Source: Coprinellus micaceus
Taxonomy: Eukaryota > Basidiomycota > Agaricomycetes > Agaricales > Psathyrellaceae
Assembly: GCA_951394405.1 (NCBI GenBank)
Contig: OX596339.1
Span: 1,922,001 to 1,986,000, forward strand
Length of the DNA stretch: 64,000 nt
Direction: 5' to 3'
Shown here: one piece after another, positions 60,590 through 64,000 of the stretch
How positions within the stretch are numbered: the first letter of the stretch is position 1
Layout: every line of letters starts with the position of its first letter
Made by a program: the position numbers and the translations under genes
The notes under the pieces: model-generated
What the model was told of the DNA's origin: nothing
Databases searched by the model: none
What the model saw: the letters and a program-made list of their open reading frames with translations, nothing else

Positions 60590-62500
60590 ATGCTGACAAC
60601 AGAGATGGGTGAGGGTTGCGCCCCGAACTTGACGCGGATGGACGAGACGACGCCTCTTCTCGAAGACAAGCCGAAGAGAACGCCACTGCCGAAAGTGCAG
60701 CTCGGCATCGTCCTCTTCATGCAGGTCTGCGAACCCATTACCAGTCAATCCATCTACCCCTACATCAACCAGGTTAGGATATGAAGTTCCAGATACCGTG
60801 ACCTGCCGTTGCTGATATCTCGTATCAGCTAATTAGCGAACTCGATATCACAGGAGGCGATGAGAAGAAAGTGGGGTACTATGCGGGATTGATTGTAAGC
60901 CCAGCCGATGGTGTCTGGTGGCCCTCCGTCGTCTGACCATTCCGGCGTCCCCCAGGAATCTCTCTTCTTCGCGACGGAGGCCTTGACTGTGCTCCAATGG
61001 AGTCGGGCATCAGACCACATTGGCCGCAAACCTGTTCTCCTCATAGGATTGTTCGGCCTGACCCTTTCGATGCTCTGCTTTGGTCTTTCGCGATCTTTCT
61101 GGGGGTTGGTGGTCAGGTACGCGCCATGGACTCTCTACTAGTGGGAGTCATATTGAGATGTGGGTCTTTAGTCGGTGCTTGACCGGTCTGCTTAACGGAA
61201 ACATTGGTGAGCGTGAAATACTAGTACCACACCGGCCGCGTGGACTGAAGACAGTGGCGAATAGGTGTCATGAAAAGTGTTATGGGAGAGTTGACCGATT
61301 CCACCAATCGTGCCGATGGGTTCTCGCTCATTCCAGTAGTCTGGGCCCTCGGCGTTACAATTGGGTATGGATGTGCCGGCCCGCTCTCTTCCAACCAAAG
61401 GCTGACTCCTTCCATAGGCCCTTCATGGGGGGGTCACTTTCCCGTCCGCATGAGAGGTTTCCAAGTTACTTTAGTTCACCATTTTGGGAGGCGTACCCTT
61501 ACTTCTTGCCATGTGTGGCGACGTCAGGATTCTGTCTGGCAGCGTTTGTTATCGGCATCTTTTTTTTCAAAGAGGTGAGTGAACTATCTTGAGCGTCTAA
61601 TGGGCGCTTAAACATGGCTGAGTGCTACAACCGATTAGACCGTCCCTAAACGAAAGTACATTCGTCCCCGGATGGCATCTACGGATTCACAAGACACTTT
61701 GGTCGGTACTCTCGTCGACCCCAAGGGCTCGCCCATTCGTGACAAGAACGCGCCTCTCCCACTTCGTGAACTGATTACATACCCAGTTCTCATCTCCGTC
61801 TCCAACTACGTCTCTCTCGCATTTGTCAACATTTGTATGATGGCGCTTCTCCCTCTCTTCTTCGCCATGCCTATCGAAATAGGTGGCCTTGGCCTCTCAC
61901 CCCCTACCATCGGCTTCATTATGGGGCTATATGGCGCTGGCTGTGGTATCTATCAGGGGTTGTTCTTCGCGCCGATCCTGAGGCGCTTCGGGGAGAAGCG
62001 CGTTTTCATGTTCAGTATCTTCCTCTTCATCCCCATGTTTTGTATGTATCCTGCGATTAGCGTGCTGGCCAAGGCCAACGGTCTCACTCGAGGTGTCTGG
62101 ATCCTTGTTATCATTCTGCTTACGATCCTTGCCGTCATGGATATGGCTTACGGTGCGTAGATTGGTAACTCTGGTTTCCTTGATTGGCACTAATTCTCTG
62201 GTGACCACCTCAGGTTGCATTTTCGTGTACATCACGACCGCAGCACCGCACAAACGTTCCTTGGGCGCCACGAACGGGCTCTCGCAGACGACTGTCTCGA
62301 TTGCGCGGGCCATCGGACCTGCGTTGTCCACTTCTCTTTTCTCCATCTCCGTTGAAAGAAATATCCTTGAGGGATATGGAGTTTACGCTCTCCTCGCTTG
62401 CGTCTCCGTAGGAGCTCTCATCCTCGGCAGTTACCTCCCAGATAAACCGTGGGACGACAAGGAGGAGAGCTCGGAGGATGAGGATGGCCTGGGGGCATAG
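60590..62500 (+). CDS. Major facilitator superfamily transporter (DHA1 / ZRC-like group)
   Basis: The earliest start is MLTTEMGEGCAPNLTRMDET (60590); an internal ATG at 60638 (MDETTPLLEDKPKRTPLPK) is an equally plausible start. Twelve membrane helices are expected. The first cytosolic loop has WSRASDHIGRKPVLLIGLFG, the MFS signature between helices 2 and 3. SRCLTGLLNGNIGVMKSVMG and GELTDSTNRADGFSLIPVVW follow, as in the fungal major-facilitator group with a conserved ELTD motif. A hydrophilic loop (TVPKRKYIRPR then ASTDSQDTLVGTLVDPKGS) separates the halves, and the second half has ATNGLSQTTVSIARAIGPAL. The C-terminal tail is acidic (DKEESSEDEDGLGA). The substrate is unknown. It is adjacent to the peroxisomal gene group, but no link is shown. 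Confidence 0.87.
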
Positions 62501-63046
62501 TAGTGGGGCAAGAGGGGCATGGCAGCGGTAATCCGTGTTGTTCGCACCGGTTCTACTTGAGGAGCACGTCCCACGACCAAACCTAAAACAATTCATCTCG
62601 TTATAACACTATCATAGTATCATGTACTTCTGGGATATGTACACAGAGACTTCTGTATTTACGATACGATACACTCATGAATGAAACGAACAGATACGGA
62701 GATGGGGGACGAACATTTGAATCGACGACGGGGGGCAGATGCGAATTATCCCATTGGAGGATAATCGATAAGGCGAAGCCTGGCTTCAGCGCCTCAATTT
62801 AATGTTCCTCGGGCATGAGGCCTCGCCCTTCAGATTCCGGTATGAGAAAAGACAGAAGTTAGATTTGCTGTATATGTACGGTAAAACAGCCCCCAAGAAT
62901 CGACCAAAGACCCAAGATGATGTGAAGCGAATAAATATATGCGCGTTTGTACAGAGGACAGGAAACGACAACATTGCCGAGACGTCAAGGCAATAAGCAT
63001 AGAGGTATGTAGAGGGCGGGAACAAGGAAGAGGGTTGCGCATTTAT
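62501..63046. other. Intergenic region between convergent genes
   Basis: About 550 bp between the MFS gene and the partial transcription factor. No gene is seen. Confidence 0.6.
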
Positions 63047-64000
63047 TCATCGAGGGCCAGTCAGGTAGTTCATCCTCGAGTCGAACATATTGGGGTGGAG
63101 ATTGTGGTGTGCGTTGACGTTGGCCTGCATGTTGGGCTGCTGGTGTAGGTTGCCCATGGCTCGACTATCAGATTGGAGATCCATGCCCATGTTTTGTTGG
63201 AACGTCGTCATCCAATTAAAGCCTTCTAAATATATAGTGAGCTTCATCCATGGCCTGCAACGAGAACCGATACGAACCTGGAATCGAGATATCCTGCCAT
63301 CCCGAAGGATCATTCAGGTCCTGGAAACTTCTCACGATCTCATCGTCGAAGGGTAGCTCCGGCTTGAAGAACATGTCGATGCCGTCGTTCATCACCGACG
63401 GGTTCATCACATATGCCGCAGCGTCATCCGGTGCATAAGGATCGATCCCTCCCGCTGGTCTGAAGTTGTCGAAAGATGCCACCGACTCGGCGGGAGGAGG
63501 TGAGGGTGAGCTCGCTGCAGGTGATGAGTGACTGAAGGCGCCCGACGACCCGGTTGATTCGATGGAATCCATCGAGTCGTGCGAAGTCTGTGCGGGTTTT
63601 TGTTTGCGGGTTCGTGCGCGAGGCGGGGCCGCAGGCGCGTCCGGTGCAGATGGGTCGAGCTTGGCCAATGGTTGCGCGAGGAGGTTGGTGAGGAAGCGGG
63701 AGTAGAGCTTCGGGCCGTGCTTATCATCGAGAGCAACTTCAGAAAGGAGGTCGATCACTCGTTGGACGAGGTTGCGGATCTCGACGCGCTGTTCTTGGCT
63801 GAGATACGAAGCGAATTTGGGCTGCAGCAGTTTCACGAGGAAGGCTGAGGCGAAAGTGGCAAAGACGCTCTGTGCCTCTGGCCCGTGTCGGAAGTAGTGT
63901 CCTGTAGAGACTGCTCAGCCGAGTATTTCGAAAGCGCATTAGAGGTGCTACTCACGGAGTGTACGGGGAACGTCCTTAGTAAGGGCGTTCACAACGTCGG
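63047..64000 (-). CDS. Fungal-specific transcription factor, C-terminal part (gene runs off the right edge)
   Basis: The visible part begins mid-protein with DVVNALTKDVPRTL, then HYFRHGPEAQSVFATFASAF, LVKLLQPKFASYLSQEQRVE and KLYSRFLTNLLAQPLAKLD. These helical blocks resemble the end of the middle-homology (fungal_trans) region of Zn2Cys6 regulators. A disordered tail follows: a basic patch (PRARTRKQKPAQTS), Ser/Pro runs, an acidic and aromatic stretch (DGIDMFFKPELPFDDEIVRS) and QDLNDPSGWQDISIPG. The last exon reads FNWMTTFQQNMGMDLQSDSR and ends MNYLTGPR, Asn/Gln/Met-rich, typical of an activation region. The DNA-binding domain lies beyond base 64000, so the class is inferred. Confidence 0.7.

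Overview
This is eukaryotic nuclear DNA from a filamentous fungus, almost certainly a basidiomycete of the Agaricomycetes. Genes are dense and lie on both strands. Nearly all are split by many 50-80 nt GT-AG introns. Several products have their closest family resemblance in Agaricomycetes: a PAS-GATA white-collar-2-type factor, Kre9/Knh1-like GPI proteins, cytochrome-b5/acyl-CoA dehydrogenase fusions and GH79. No rRNA, tRNA, CRISPR array, prophage or intact transposon was recognised. Exon models were built by eye from splice signals and family motifs. Gene spans are firmer than every individual splice site.

Layout. 1-1864 (-): 5' part of an acidic modular protein, running off the left edge. 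2285-3348 (-): GPI-anchored secreted protein. 3767-7014 (-): PRMT5 arginine methyltransferase. 7866-8797 (-): ankyrin protein, head to head with a PAS/GATA (WC-2-like) transcription factor at 9142-11676 (+). 12244-13855 (+): SDS22. 14132-15605 (+): CCDC174-like protein. 16044-16322 (-): MoaD/MOCS2A. 16639-17548 (-): thiamine pyrophosphokinase. 17839-19547 (-): tail-anchored protein of unknown function. 20564-22939 (-): F-box/LRR-like protein. 23.1-27.1 kb is almost gene-free. 27137-27800 (-): ERG28, head to head with a 1362-residue Ser/Pro-rich protein at 27955-32105 (+). 33576-35515 (+): vacuolar Ca2+/H+ exchanger.

The most striking part is 35.7-59.9 kb. Five genes there encode peroxisomal lipid enzymes, and each ends in a type-1 peroxisomal targeting signal or a close variant. 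They are a (3R)-enoyl-CoA hydratase 2 (ends AKL), a double-SDR (3R)-hydroxyacyl-CoA dehydrogenase (AKL), two cytochrome-b5/acyl-CoA dehydrogenase fusions (AKL and TRL) and an alpha-methylacyl-CoA racemase (AKL). Together they supply epimerisation, first dehydrogenation, hydration and second dehydrogenation of beta-oxidation. Only thiolase and acyl-CoA activation are missing from the window. The dehydrogenase and hydratase are normally one fused protein in fungi (MFE-2/FOX2); here they are two adjacent genes, each with its own targeting signal.

Interspersed are a B-type cyclin, an FHA/G-patch protein head to head with an XLF-type DNA end-joining factor, a tiny six-cysteine protein, a MIM1/TOM13-like mitochondrial outer-membrane protein and a GH79 beta-glucuronidase. 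An MFS transporter (60590-62500) and the 3' part of a fungal transcription factor (63047 to the right edge) close the window.
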